Positions 19,264-28,796 are shown, counted from the stretch's first letter. The stretch: 64,000 nt of DNA from Pycnococcus provasolii (GCA_049487715.1 CP150578.1:124001-188000); one strand, 5' to 3'. The notes: a model not told the origin generated them from the sequence alone. Numbers and translations: made by a program.

Positions 19264-19290
19264 TAGGGTTAGGGTTAGGGTTAGGGTTAG
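19264..19290 (+). promoter_or_regulatory. (TTAGGG)4 array 30 bp upstream of the sulfotransferase start
   Basis: Four perfect TTAGGG repeats on the plus strand end 30 bases before ATG 19321. The array is interstitial, not chromosome-terminal, and points toward the gene. Similar arrays precede other genes here (23971, 47586). Confidence 0.7.
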
Positions 19291-19320
19291 CGCCGATCTC
19301 TCTCCTCGCGTGTGTCTCGC

Positions 19321-20940
19321 ATGTATACGTATGTCACCCCTCCTAAAGCGATGGCGGCGCACTCGTCCGGAACACTCCTCCTGATGAGCGTTTTACTGCT
19401 GGTAGGCGCGCTCGCTCTGGCGTCAAGCCTCCTCATGCCCGCAATCAACACGTCTGCGGATCTGCGCGCTTTTAAGCCCGCTTTAGCGTCTGAGCAAGCC
19501 TTAAGGGCGCGGATTTTGCGTGGCGGAAACCTCGAGAGAAGTGATGTAGCAAACAACTGGGAGGATAACCTTATGGACGACTTCTACGAAGAGGAGGAGC
19601 AGGAACAACGTGACGTCGGCAGAACGACGCAATATCAAGCGAAACGATACGGCGAGACAGAAGGCGTCAAACCCGAGGCGATCACGGCGGCGCGACGACT
19701 GTGGGAACAGCTCGACGAACCAAAGGCACTGCCACCTTGGGACGAACGAAATGCCAAGCCACAGTTCCTTCAAGCAGACGGCAATCCGTGCTGGACGAGT
19801 GACTCGGGAAAGAACGTGTGCCTCCCACTCGTTCACGTCATTGGGCCGTTCCAGTGTGCGACGGACGACCTACTCGCGCGCCTGAAACACCACCCGGCTA
19901 TCAAGGTGGGACGTACTTCCAAAAGCCACTTCTTCTACGAGCCGAGAACAATCGTCGAGGCGACGTCGCACTTCGTCGACCACGCAGACGCGCTCGCCGC
20001 GAGCTCACAAGCAGATGGAGGAAAGCACGACGCCGTTGGCATCGACGCGAGTCCGGGAACCTTCAGCTTTTATCTCGCGCATACGGCGGATCGCACGATG
20101 CGAAAGTGGAAGGACAGCATGGGTGCTTGCCACAAGGAGTGTCACAGCGACGGACGAGGCGCCGAGGCGGCTGACGCGTGCATGGACGAGAAGTGCTTCG
20201 AGCGCGGAATTGAAGTGCAGCAGAGTGCTGAGAGGGAACTAGGCGCGCGCGTCGAAGTGCCGCACCTCGTGAAGGCGATGCAAGGCAGCAACGTTCGCCT
20301 TGTTGCCATGCTGCGCAATCCCGTCGACCGCCTGCACGCATCCTTCTATTTCCACGACCACTATCGTATGCACTATGGCGCGAACCCAGAAGGATTCCGT
20401 CGTTTCGCGAACGAGACTGTGTCGATGATGCGTCTCTGCCGGCGGCATGTGGCAGCTCGCAGCCTTGTGACGGAAGAGGAGGCCACGCGCGAGTGCGCTC
20501 TGCGCTTCGAGACGCACGGAATGGTGTTCGAGAAGGAGTTCTTCCACTGCGATCAGGCGATTCGGTCTTTGTACGACGTGTTCGCGGAGACGTGGGCGGA
20601 CGTGTTCTCGGGTGGCGAGCTTCTCCTGCTCAAGGCTGAAGACTACTTCGAGAGGCCCGCGGATACGCTGCAGGCGGTGGCTGACCACCTCCAGATCCGC
20701 GCCTTTGATGGCGACGTGCTGCAGCGGGCACTGCGCGAGAAGCTCGTGAGAAATGCTGACGGACGCCGTGACTCGGGCAGCGGCCCTGGCGGTTCTCCGG
20801 CAGGCACAGTCATGGATGCGTCGACGCGCGCGTTGTTGGAGGAATTTTATGCGCCGCACAACAGACGACTGCAGCAGATCGTCGCGGGCGGGGCGGTGCG
20901 CACACTCGCCGGCACGACGTTCACGTGGGGCTACGAGTGA
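19321..20940 (+). CDS. Type II membrane sulfotransferase (carbohydrate sulfotransferase-like)
   Basis: A 539-residue protein with a short cytoplasmic N-terminus and a signal anchor at about residues 18-42 (TLLLMSVLLLVGALALASSLL), as in Golgi sulfotransferases. The 5'-phosphosulfate loop region is VHVIGPFQCATDDLLARL, followed by KSHFFYE. The 3'-phosphate region is LVAMLRNPVDRLHASFYF, the conserved RxPxxR-S arrangement. A late GELLLLKAEDYFERP strand matches the family. The nearest animal relative by pattern is the CHST15/GalNAc4S-6ST group, which sulfates glycans with PAPS. The classic P-loop Lys/Thr are replaced here by FQCATD, which should be checked. Start ATG 19321 or 19351. A polyadenylation-like AATAAA follows at about 20988. 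Confidence 0.78.
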   Translation: MYTYVTPPKAMAAHSSGTLLLMSVLLLVGALALASSLLMPAINTSADLRAFKPALASEQALRARILRGGNLERSDVANNWEDNLMDDFYEEEEQEQRDVGRTTQYQAKRYGETEGVKPEAITAARRLWEQLDEPKALPPWDERNAKPQFLQADGNPCWTSDSGKNVCLPLVHVIGPFQCATDDLLARLKHHPAIKVGRTSKSHFFYEPRTIVEATSHFVDHADALAASSQADGGKHDAVGIDASPGTFSFYLAHTADRTMRKWKDSMGACHKECHSDGRGAEAADACMDEKCFERGIEVQQSAERELGARVEVPHLVKAMQGSNVRLVAMLRNPVDRLHASFYFHDHYRMHYGANPEGFRRFANETVSMMRLCRRHVAARSLVTEEEATRECALRFETHGMVFEKEFFHCDQAIRSLYDVFAETWADVFSGGELLLLKAEDYFERPADTLQAVADHLQIRAFDGDVLQRALREKLVRNADGRRDSGSGPGGSPAGTVMDASTRALLEEFYAPHNRRLQQIVAGGAVRTLAGTTFTWGYE

Positions 20941-21183
20941 GTGAGAACCCGCGCATGCAAATACATGAAGCGTGTACATGTACATGTATAATAAAGTCGT
21001 TCTTGTTCTTATTGACTGCATTCATTTTAATTACTTCAAAAAACAAATACGTTTTAAACTGAATCCCCTCCGATGTCCGACAATTCATTCATTGTCGTCC
21101 ATGTGGTGCTTTGCATCTCTGAATGACTCGTACGCGTATACACAATACACGCTGTCGTGCCGCCGCTTCTCGCTCAGTGCGGC

Positions 21184-21879
21184 TCAGAAACCAATCTGCT
21201 TGTTGCTTTCGAACAAGGCGTGGTCTGCGCCGCCGTCATCGTCGTCCCAGCTCTCGACTTGTCTGAGCAGTGCGTCGAAGTCGTCGAAGTTGACGTGTTC
21301 GTCGAGTTCCGAGCGTGGGTCGTGTGCGCTCATGGCGCTGGTAGGTGCCGTGGCGCTCTCCGACGTCCTTCCAAGACTCTTAGAAGACCATACCGTCTGG
21401 CTTACGACGCTCGTCGGCGTGCACATTTCTCCCACGAACGGGCTTCTGCACTCGGCTGCGAAAGCTGCAGCGACGCGTGCTCCCTCGATGTACGCGAGGT
21501 TGATGTCCACCTTCTGCTCAGACATGAGCTGAGGTTGGGCGTTGCGCGCAAGCCTTGCGTAGTGCTCCTGCAGGCCTTCCCTTGCCCGAACGATGCCGGC
21601 AGCTGTCGTGGAGGCTGTGTTGTGCACAACCTTGCGGCTGCTTCGCGCGTTGAGCGCGTTCGTGAACTGCCTCCTTTCTTCGTCCGTCCAAAAGGACCTT
21701 CTCAGTGTCTGTTGTTGGTGTGTTGACTTACCAATGGCGGGCTTAAGCCTAAGGTGTTTGTTGCCGTTGCTAATGTTGTGTGCCATCTTCTTCTTGTTGC
21801 CGACATGATTGTAGTCCGGCGTGTTGTACAGGGAGCTTTCAAAGCTGGACACGGACTCGCGCATGTTCAAGGCCACCAT
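21184..21879 (-). CDS. Hypothetical protein
   Basis: A 231-residue protein with ATG at 21879. I do not recognise the family. The N-terminal part contains SLYNTPDYN and a basic RLKPAIGKS segment. The middle has a helical run SFWTDEERRQFTNALNARSSRK and another (IVRAREGLQEHYARLARNAQ). The C-terminus is acidic (LDEHVNFDDFDALLRQVESWDDDDG). No signal peptide or membrane segment is seen. Codon usage resembles neighbouring genes. It converges with the sulfotransferase gene across about 240 bp. Confidence 0.6.
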   Translation of the reverse strand: MVALNMRESVSSFESSLYNTPDYNHVGNKKKMAHNISNGNKHLRLKPAIGKSTHQQQTLRRSFWTDEERRQFTNALNARSSRKVVHNTASTTAAGIVRAREGLQEHYARLARNAQPQLMSEQKVDINLAYIEGARVAAAFAAECRSPFVGEMCTPTSVVSQTVWSSKSLGRTSESATAPTSAMSAHDPRSELDEHVNFDDFDALLRQVESWDDDDGGADHALFESNKQIGF

Positions 21880-21904
21880 GACTCCTTACTAACAAGTTGC
21901 TAAT

Positions 21905-21939
21905 GTGTTAATGTGTGTTGTGTTGTGTTGTGTTGCGTT

Positions 21940-21996
<57 letters not shown>
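21905..21996. repeat. (TG)n microsatellite preceded by GTGTT repeats
   Basis: A GTGTT-type pentamer repeat (about 21912-21940) runs into a pure TG dinucleotide array of about 50 bp ending near 21996. It lies directly upstream of the minus-strand gene starting at 21879, in its promoter region. Confidence 0.9.
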
Positions 21997-23027
21997 ACAG
22001 CACCGGCCGAAATAATCGCCCAAAGAAGCAGCACAGACGTACGGTGAATATCGACTAAGAACGAAGCAGCGTGCTACCCCACCATCCCGAAGAAGAGGCA
22101 TATCCACAGCAGATACAGATACAGATACAGATACACATTTTGTCGCGTCACACGATCCTGCCGTACAGTAGGCGTCTTTGGCGAACCGGCACTTTGCTGA
22201 AGTGTGCGAGACGAAGCAGACGAAGCAGACGCGACAAAGCAGGTTCGTCTCCGCCAAAGCAGGCCCGGTTGGTGGTTGGTACGAATATATGTGCCGGTGC
22301 GGTAAAGGTAAGTATCTACCAACATATCTGCATGGTATAAACTATAGACTATCGGAGTGTGCGCACTGCTGCCACTGCACAATGCACAGCATGCACAGCA
22401 GGAATGACATCTTGCATGGAACGAATGCATTGCCAGCTCTGCATGCCCTTCAGCGACGTCTTCACACACATGGTGGGTGACACACATACATGGTGACACA
22501 CATGGTGATTGACTGGTTGGTGGTTGGTTAAACGAGCGATAACGGAACAGCCTGATGATGCTGTTGATGTTGTTGTTGTTGTTCACTTGTTTGGATGGTT
22601 CTTTGGTGTGGTATTTTATTTTTTTTATGTAAGGCGTTTTATATTCTTCTTCGCTCGCCGGTGGTTGCGCCATGTGGTCAAATACTTATTCGAAAACGTA
22701 CTGGACTGCTCTGCTTTATCGTAGTGCCTCTTCTGCTTGCAAGCGTGCCGAAACCTTCCTACATACAGGCTGACAGGAGCAATGCGTCGGTTCGTCCGCG
22801 AACCGGCACTTCCCATTCCACATTCGCACGAAAGACGAGGGTGAGGATCGCGTCATGGATCGTTGTGCTCTCACTACCACTACCGCTTCTTTGAAAGCAG
22901 GCAGGCTTGGTTGACTCGCGAACAACCAACTTGCTTTGTGTCTTGCGGCAATGGTGTGCTGCTGGGATGATACGGGCACAGAAGCTCGAGCTCCTGCGCC
23001 ATTTCAACATACGCACCGTCTACAGGC
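21997..23027. other. About 1 kb without a recognisable gene
   Basis: The region holds a CAGATA tandem at about 22109-22135, a repeated GGTTGGTGGTTGGT word (22268 and 22512) and a short palindrome GGTTCGTCCGCGAACC at about 22790. Frames such as 22074-22673 (minus) and 22595-22894 (plus) read as low-complexity peptides. GC is lower than in the flanking genes. It is probably the regulatory and leader region of the RING-CH gene. Confidence 0.45.
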
Positions 23028-23825
23028 ATGGCGACGTTCACCGTGACTTCGAACGCAGTCGTCGACGCGCCCACGACGACGTACACGTACACGGGCGGTG
23101 ACTGCGAAGACGCCGTCTCGGCGCTCGACGGTCTTAGGGCGCACTGCGTTGCCCTGGAAACGCAGGCGCACGACGCGCGAGTCAGGCTCGCAGAAGCGAC
23201 GCGCGTCGCCGCTCTGCTCACGTCGTCGCGCGCACGCGTCGAGAAGGCGTGGGTGCGCGGAGACGACGTCGTCACGGCAATGAAGCTTGCAACGAAGACG
23301 CAAACCGGAAGCGTGTGCCGCATATGCCTCAACGGCGATGAGGAGACGGGCAAGCCGTTGGTTCCGCTTGGCTGCGCGTGCCGAGGTGGCCTGGAACTTG
23401 CACACGAGCGTTGCGCCGTGCAGTGGTTTCGAACGCGCACGTACGGGCGTGCGAGCGGCCGTGCGACTGACGAGCAGTGGAACGTGGAGTGGACCGCGAA
23501 GTGCGAGGTGTGCGACGAGAACGTTTCTTCGAAGCTGGTTGCGGGAGTTCTAAAAGCAGAACGAAGGGCCGCGACGACGGACCGTGACCCGCACACGTTC
23601 GTCGACCCCGTCGTCGCGCTCAGTGTTGACGAGGAGGCCCCGAGCGTTGACGTGTATGGCCGGCAGCACACGTACGTCGTGGAGTCCGAGTTGACCATAG
23701 CGCGAGCGAGAAGTGCTAGTGATAAGTACGCAGACTGGAGCGTGAAGGCGACGTGGGCGCTAGTTGCGACTTTGTTGGTGTTGGCGGTGCTGACCGTCAT
23801 GGTGGTTGTCGCGTACTTCGCCTAA
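23028..23825 (+). CDS. RING-CH (MARCH-type) membrane E3 ubiquitin ligase-like protein
   Basis: A 265-residue protein. Residues about 102-168 form a RINGv/RING-CH zinc finger: CRICLNGDE, then CACRGGLELAHERCAVQWF, then CEVCDE, the C4HC3 spacing used by membrane-associated MARCH ligases to recruit E2 enzymes. Ahead of it is a short predicted coiled coil (about 30-85). One C-terminal transmembrane helix follows (ATWALVATLLVLAVLTVMVV, about 240-262). One C-terminal membrane helix differs from the two helices of many animal MARCH proteins. The ATG at 23028 is the first in frame. It probably acts in ubiquitination at an endomembrane; substrates are unknown. Confidence 0.82.
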   Translation: MATFTVTSNAVVDAPTTTYTYTGGDCEDAVSALDGLRAHCVALETQAHDARVRLAEATRVAALLTSSRARVEKAWVRGDDVVTAMKLATKTQTGSVCRICLNGDEETGKPLVPLGCACRGGLELAHERCAVQWFRTRTYGRASGRATDEQWNVEWTAKCEVCDENVSSKLVAGVLKAERRAATTDRDPHTFVDPVVALSVDEEAPSVDVYGRQHTYVVESELTIARARSASDKYADWSVKATWALVATLLVLAVLTVMVVVAYFA

Positions 23826-23970
23826 GCAGGAATTGACAATGTTTTGACGTACTGTACAAGACGTTTCGTACTGTAACCACAGTCAGGACGTTTACATAAT
23901 GGCTTGGGTTGGGTTGGTTTGGTTTGACAAACCACGATAATACGTTCGGCTCTTCCAGAAGACATCCCGG

Positions 23971-24003
23971 TTAGGGTTAGGGTTAGGGTTAGGGTTAGGG
24001 TTA
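23971..24003 (+). promoter_or_regulatory. (TTAGGG)5 array upstream of the MFS gene
   Basis: Five perfect TTAGGG repeats plus TTA on the plus strand, 234 bases before the MFS start. Between the array and the gene lie inverted words built on CGCCATACCG/CACTCCGCCATACG (24090-24205). The orientation matches the downstream gene. Confidence 0.65.
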
Positions 24004-24236
24004 CGCCGTCCTCCCCCCAATTGTTCCTTCTCGCCTCTTCTCCACCTCTCGTTCCTAATACGATTATCTACCATACGTACCGTATCGTTACCCGCCATAC
24101 CGTGGCGGAGTGACGTAACGTATTCCATCAACCGGTTTCGTTGACCTCGGTCCATCGTAACGTTCCAGTAACCATAAGGTACGATACGGGCACTCCGCCA
24201 TACGATTACCATACGCGATCTTAGATATCCTGTCAG

Positions 24237-25661
24237 ATGCGCAACCCGAACGTGCGTCTCGCGCTCCTCTACTACGTGCTCGTGCAGGCGGCGCAGTCGC
24301 TCTACTCGCAGAACCCGCTCGCCGCGCTCGTCGAAATCGTTGACGGCGGCGACGATGCGGCGGTCGGCGTCGTCACGGGCGCGCAAGGCGTCGCCAACAT
24401 CATGGCGGCGATCCCTGCAGGGATTCTCGCGGACAGATACAGAAGAGACTTCGCGTTGCGTATCGCCGCGTGCGTCGGCATATGTGCGGCGGCGTTGTCG
24501 ACGTACACGCTGTGGTACGCAAAGCGGCAGCACGAACACGACGAGAACGAGCACAACACTCTAGGACAACGCGCATACGTCATGCTCGTTTTGTCATATG
24601 CAAGCTGGGGTGTGTTCAACGGATCGGTAAGTGGGCCACTAGAAGCGCTCTTCGGAGATAGCGTCGAGACAGGAAGCAGATCATTTGTGTATCAGCTTAA
24701 AAGCGCGTTGCGAACAGCGGGAAACGCGATTGGTCCTCTCATCTCCATTGTGATCTTCTCCGTTCGAGGCGACGTGTGGAGAGTAGACGACCTTTCCCTG
24801 GTGATGTTCTGCGGACTTGCCTTGACCGTTTGTCCGATTGCGTGCCTGTTTTTCTTCTCAGACGAAAACAGCCTCGGAGCAGAGTCGGAGGCGTTCGGGG
24901 CTGCCGACACGGATGAGATTACTACACCACTCGTGGTTGAAGATGAAGACGAGGACGAGGACGAGGATGCCGAGGCTCCACGACGATGCCAGTCAACGGA
25001 TAGCATGGTGTCCGATCTTGGTTCTCCTGCCACAGACACGAGGCCATTCAAGTATCGCGTGATCCCATATCTAGTCGCGACGAGCGATATGCTGACCATG
25101 CTTGGCAGTGGCATGACAATACGCTTCTTTGCCCTCTTCTTCAAAAATGCCGCGCACATGTCGCCGTCAGCCGTGCAGGCGGTGTTCGTCGTTGTGCCAC
25201 TGGGAATCTCGGTGTGCGCAATGGGCGCACAGCGCCTGGCGGCTAGGTTGGGTCGTTGCGGTGTGGTTATCTTGTGTCGGATTGCCGGAGTTTCTTTACT
25301 AGTCGCGATGACCGTCATCGATCCCACGAAAAACAAGGTGACATTGCTCGTCGTGTACATTGCTCGAAGCTGGCTAATGAATTGCCACAGCGGCTTGACT
25401 AAGAGTTTGGTGAATGATTTTGTTCTGAAGCGACACAGAGGCTTCTGGAACTCGCTTGAGAGTATCAACGCATTTAGCTGGTGTGGCAGCGCGATGCTTG
25501 GCGGCTTTTTGGTTCGCATGTACACGTACGAGACAACCTTTCTAATCACGGCGGCACTGCAGGGCTTGAGTATTGTACCGATATTTGTGTTGTTGAGGAT
25601 TGTGCCTGCAGAGGTTGAAGGTGGTGTGGCAGCTCCTGCGGCTGAGGAAGACTCGGACTGA
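24237..25661 (+). CDS. Major facilitator superfamily transporter
   Basis: A 474-residue polytopic membrane protein. The MFS motif-A region between helices 2 and 3 is present in variant form (AGILADRYRRDFALR). I count about 11-12 hydrophobic segments, split by a long acidic central loop near residues 225-265 (a run of Glu/Asp, VEDEDEDEDEDAE), the usual inter-lobe position. No signature gives the substrate. It starts at ATG 24237 with helix 1 almost at once (LALLYYVLVQAAQSLY), so there is no targeting peptide; plasma membrane or an endomembrane is likely. Confidence 0.8.
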   Translation: MRNPNVRLALLYYVLVQAAQSLYSQNPLAALVEIVDGGDDAAVGVVTGAQGVANIMAAIPAGILADRYRRDFALRIAACVGICAAALSTYTLWYAKRQHEHDENEHNTLGQRAYVMLVLSYASWGVFNGSVSGPLEALFGDSVETGSRSFVYQLKSALRTAGNAIGPLISIVIFSVRGDVWRVDDLSLVMFCGLALTVCPIACLFFFSDENSLGAESEAFGAADTDEITTPLVVEDEDEDEDEDAEAPRRCQSTDSMVSDLGSPATDTRPFKYRVIPYLVATSDMLTMLGSGMTIRFFALFFKNAAHMSPSAVQAVFVVVPLGISVCAMGAQRLAARLGRCGVVILCRIAGVSLLVAMTVIDPTKNKVTLLVVYIARSWLMNCHSGLTKSLVNDFVLKRHRGFWNSLESINAFSWCGSAMLGGFLVRMYTYETTFLITAALQGLSIVPIFVLLRIVPAEVEGGVAAPAAEEDSD

Positions 25662-25753
25662 GATGTGAAGAATGAGAATTGTTTGTATGTAAAGTAGATT
25701 AGTTATTGGCAAGCCTCAACAACTCCCTTAATCCAAGGTGGGTGAGATTTATG

Positions 25754-25774
25754 TTCCATTACTGAATGAGCGAT
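25754..25774. repeat. Single copy of the TACTGAATGAGCGAT 3'-spacer motif
   Basis: TTCCATTACTGAATGAGCGA lies between the convergent MFS and hydrolase genes, 13 bases beyond the minus-strand stop. It matches the outer end of the 8242-8309 arm and the copy at 46683-46748. Confidence 0.6.
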
Positions 25775-25786
25775 TTGATCGTAGTT

Positions 25787-27334
25787 TTACTCAACTCCAT
25801 CACCCTTCTTAAAGAGAGCGTTGGTCGCATAGCGCGCGGCACGCTGCGCAAGATACTGCGCGTTTATTGTGGCGCGGCGCAAGCCGCCCCCTGTCGCGGT
25901 GTTGGCTATGAGACGAAGCACGGGCGCGCCACCGATCCCCGGCGTTGCTGCCGCTAGGCTGCTTGCGCGGATGCGCGTGCTATTCGAAAGGCCATCCACC
26001 GCAAGCCACGCGTCACGCTCCACCACTTTGACCCACCTTGTGTCTGCTATTGCATCCCACGTTGCCGCGTCCTGCGTTGCCCAGTTGTCGGCCGATGCGC
26101 TTGCCTCTGCCGTGTCCACACAGCACGGACGACCCTCCTCCTGGAGGAGCGGTCCACCACAAGCTGCGAGGCTGCGGTAGCGCCGCTGCACTCCTTCCGC
26201 CCCATAGCAGCCGAAGCCTTGGAGTTGTGCCAGTCCCGCGTACCCACCAGGATTTATTTCGTTCGCCATCGTCTGTGGTTCCACCCCCGCAGCACACCCG
26301 TTCTCCACTCGTGCTCCACGTTCACCTTCAGCACTCACACATGGCTCACCCACTTGACCACTCGCCTCGATCACCGCTCCGATGGTTTGCAAGTTACCAG
26401 CGCGGCACGCAGACCACGTGCTCCACTCCGTCGCGCACTCCTCGACGATCGCCGGCTTGCCGTCATCATCCGTCCAAATGCCAAGCGTGACGAGATCTCC
26501 GTTGTTTGTCTGCGCGTCAACAAGGTCATCGCGCCAAGACGATTCCTGCAGCAGCCATTTCGCCACATGCTCCCTTGCAAATTGCAATGTGCGGCATTCG
26601 GTATTCGTAAAGCAGCCATCTCCATCACGCACGACTGCATGCACGCGTGGAAACGACCGCCCACTCGTGACGAAGATCTCCGCGTCATCCACCGCCCTTT
26701 CGTCGAGCTCACCCATGACAACGCTCAGAGGCACAGTGGAGCGGTCACGCAACGCCGCGTGCCTCTGCTCCACACTGCCTGGTCCGGGCAATGCATCCGC
26801 GCGAGGAGCTAAGAGTGCAGCAGCACGAAACAATTGCGGTTGTTCTGCAATCGCCGCGAATGCTGCCGCTGCCGCGTCGTCGTGCGCGAAGATGCCAACA
26901 CGGCTTTGCGTGTCGAATGCGGCGTTTTCAGTTGCCCAGTTCGCAGCAGCAACCGCGGCATCTTTAGCAAGTTCGGTGCGTTCTACGTGCGGTGAGAGTA
27001 CGGCGATTCCTCGTCGCGCGACGTACGCGATGAGCTCCTTGTATGCGAGCGTGCTTGTGCTTGCCGTTCGCGCGCTGCCCCCAGCGAAAACGGCGACGGG
27101 TGGTCGCGCCACGTCCGCGGGCGCGACGATGTCGATGTGCAGCGGCGTCTCGACCGAGATGGCGCCGTTTCGGGTTTGTGTCGTCTGCATCGTCTGCGTC
27201 ATGCGTATCTGTGTCGCGGAGACGCGCAGAGGGTGCTCAGTGTACTCTTCCGCGTTAGAAGCTGAGGCTGCAGCTAGAAGGCACGTCATCATCATCATCA
27301 TCACGAGCATCATCATCACCACCACCATCCCCAT
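25787..27334 (-). CDS. Secreted alpha/beta-hydrolase-like protein
   Basis: A 515-residue protein with a Met-rich hydrophobic signal peptide (about residues 1-26). Residues about 70-290 follow the alpha/beta-hydrolase order seen in chlorophyllase/PAF-acetylhydrolase-like enzymes. There is a PPVAVFAGGSA strand and oxyanion region, then LIAYVARRGIAVLSPH, then VGIFAHDDAAAAAFAAIAE at the nucleophile elbow, then a VPLSVVMGELDERAV strand with an acidic residue. The elbow reads AHDDA instead of the usual GHSxG, so the serine nucleophile is missing and the protein may be inactive or use another residue. The C-terminal half is Cys-containing, with a thrombospondin-like EWSTWSACRAG stretch and no other recognised domain. 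Probably extracellular or lumenal. Confidence 0.6.
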   Translation of the reverse strand: MGMVVVMMMLVMMMMMTCLLAAASASNAEEYTEHPLRVSATQIRMTQTMQTTQTRNGAISVETPLHIDIVAPADVARPPVAVFAGGSARTASTSTLAYKELIAYVARRGIAVLSPHVERTELAKDAAVAAANWATENAAFDTQSRVGIFAHDDAAAAAFAAIAEQPQLFRAAALLAPRADALPGPGSVEQRHAALRDRSTVPLSVVMGELDERAVDDAEIFVTSGRSFPRVHAVVRDGDGCFTNTECRTLQFAREHVAKWLLQESSWRDDLVDAQTNNGDLVTLGIWTDDDGKPAIVEECATEWSTWSACRAGNLQTIGAVIEASGQVGEPCVSAEGERGARVENGCAAGVEPQTMANEINPGGYAGLAQLQGFGCYGAEGVQRRYRSLAACGGPLLQEEGRPCCVDTAEASASADNWATQDAATWDAIADTRWVKVVERDAWLAVDGLSNSTRIRASSLAAATPGIGGAPVLRLIANTATGGGLRRATINAQYLAQRAARYATNALFKKGDGVE

Positions 27335-27770
27335 GAAAGAAGAAGGCTACGAAAGACGTACAATTATCACCAGCAGGCAGCAGGCAGCAGGCACTCACTA
27401 TGAGGAGGTAAGAAGGAGCAGAGTCCACACGCTACATACCTACAGTATGAAGAGCATATACATACAGGTACTACATGTGCGCGTGACATTGACATGCGAA
27501 GGACAAATATGCCCCTATGACTTCAGGCGTTCGTTGGAAGGAGGCCTCTGATCCCGAGGGCGGAAAAAGAATTCTCAAAGGCTCAAAGAGTCAAGGGGAT
27601 CGCCAACTACTCTTAACCCCGAATGTAACCCCGAATCCTCACGAGTTGGTTTTCGGGGTTAGTTGGTTCCCCCCCATCAATCCATTTCCATTTCCATTCC
27701 TGGTGACACCACCCTCCCCTCCCGTCTGCCGTTTCCGTCAGTGCCCTTTTTCTTTCCCCTCAATAAAATA
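27335..27770. promoter_or_regulatory. Divergent spacer with AACCCCGAA/TTCGGGGTT words
   Basis: No gene. Positions 27614-27661 contain two AACCCCGAAT words and an inverted TTCGGGGTTAG, able to form a hairpin. Similar words occur upstream of other genes. A CAATAAAATA sequence immediately precedes ATG 27771. Confidence 0.5.
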
Positions 27771-28796
27771 ATGGCGTGCGGCATGTTCGTCGGGACCGGG
27801 ATGAAGAAGACGGAAATAATGACCACCACACGTGCTTGCTCGAGATCAGAAGCAGGCTTTCGAAAGGCTAGGCTCTCTGTCCACCGTCCTCGGGTCCAAG
27901 GGTTTCAGTGTCGTTCTCGGGTAGCGGGTCGTTGCGTTCTAACAACAGTGGCGGCAGTGACGCCCAACACGGAGTTCGTGTGCCCCGCAAAACTCAACAC
28001 CACGCCACACGCAAGGGACTCGCGCCAGATGTTCTACCAGGATGCGAGTGAGGCCGTTGTGGCTGCCGTCGAGTCGCCGACGATATCGAGGTGCTCGATG
28101 GTTCTGCAGATACCAGAAACGAACATTGAAGGGGACGTCTACAGAGTCGGAACACTCCTCGAGCTCGCAAGGAACATGGCGACGGGCGTGATCCGAAGTC
28201 AAAAGAAAAAGTGCGTGAAGTTATGTGTTCAGCAGTCACTCGGCGAGGGAATCTTTACCGGTCTACCGCTAAGCTTAAGCGGCGTACGCCGTCTCCTCGA
28301 AATGCTCGACTTCGAGGACGACGTCGCCGACTATGTGAAAGTCGGCGCCGTTTCTGAGGAGGAAGTCGACGACGAGTGCGCTGCCTACATCGTTCTATGC
28401 CCACAAAACATCGTCAACGGGTGCGTCGTTCCCCTTCTCGAGGAGATGACTCTTGCCGCGGAGGCGAAGGGACAGACTGTGATGATCCTCAACGCGAACC
28501 TTGGAGATGTGCCGAGTAGCGGAGGTCGCATGCAGGTTGGCGGGCGGAAGGAACGTATCGCATTTGCCAAGTCGTTCACGCCAATCTACCACTTCCGTCT
28601 CCTCTATCAAAAGCCGTTCTTTTATCCAATATATGGTTGCATTCGCATGACGGTGGGCGAACGCTGGGGCGTGTTCAAGAAGATCGGAGGTACGAACGTG
28701 ATACGGGATCCGGAGAGCTACGTGCTCGTCGACGAGTTCGACAAAGAGCCGACGCCGCAGCTCATCACGGGCTCGCTGATGCGGAAGAGAGAATAA
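27771..28796 (+). CDS. DUF1995-family plastid protein
   Basis: A 341-residue protein. The first 60-70 residues are Arg/Ser/Thr-rich with few acidic residues and resemble a chloroplast transit peptide. The rest matches the DUF1995 pattern of plants, algae and cyanobacteria. It has a QDASEAVVAAVE helix, then VKLCVQQSLGEGIF, a central YIVLCPQNIVNGCVVPLLEEM and the closing RMTVGERWGVFKKIGG with YVLVDEFDKEPT. The biochemical function of the family is not established here; plant members are plastid proteins. The ATG at 27771 is chosen because the upstream open frame from 27663 starts with ATG inside pyrimidine-rich promoter sequence. Confidence 0.75.
   Translation: MACGMFVGTGMKKTEIMTTTRACSRSEAGFRKARLSVHRPRVQGFQCRSRVAGRCVLTTVAAVTPNTEFVCPAKLNTTPHARDSRQMFYQDASEAVVAAVESPTISRCSMVLQIPETNIEGDVYRVGTLLELARNMATGVIRSQKKKCVKLCVQQSLGEGIFTGLPLSLSGVRRLLEMLDFEDDVADYVKVGAVSEEEVDDECAAYIVLCPQNIVNGCVVPLLEEMTLAAEAKGQTVMILNANLGDVPSSGGRMQVGGRKERIAFAKSFTPIYHFRLLYQKPFFYPIYGCIRMTVGERWGVFKKIGGTNVIRDPESYVLVDEFDKEPTPQLITGSLMRKRE

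Noticed and set aside
21905-21996. TG array as a telomere-type or origin signal
   Set aside because: A pure dinucleotide microsatellite in a promoter region is the simpler reading.
22074-22673. Minus-strand 199-residue frame
   Set aside because: It is built on simple repeats (poly-Asn, alternating Tyr-Leu from CAGATA) with no recognisable pattern.
19264-24003. TTAGGG arrays as a chromosome end
   Set aside because: They are short, flanked on both sides by genes and repeated at several internal places, so they are interstitial.
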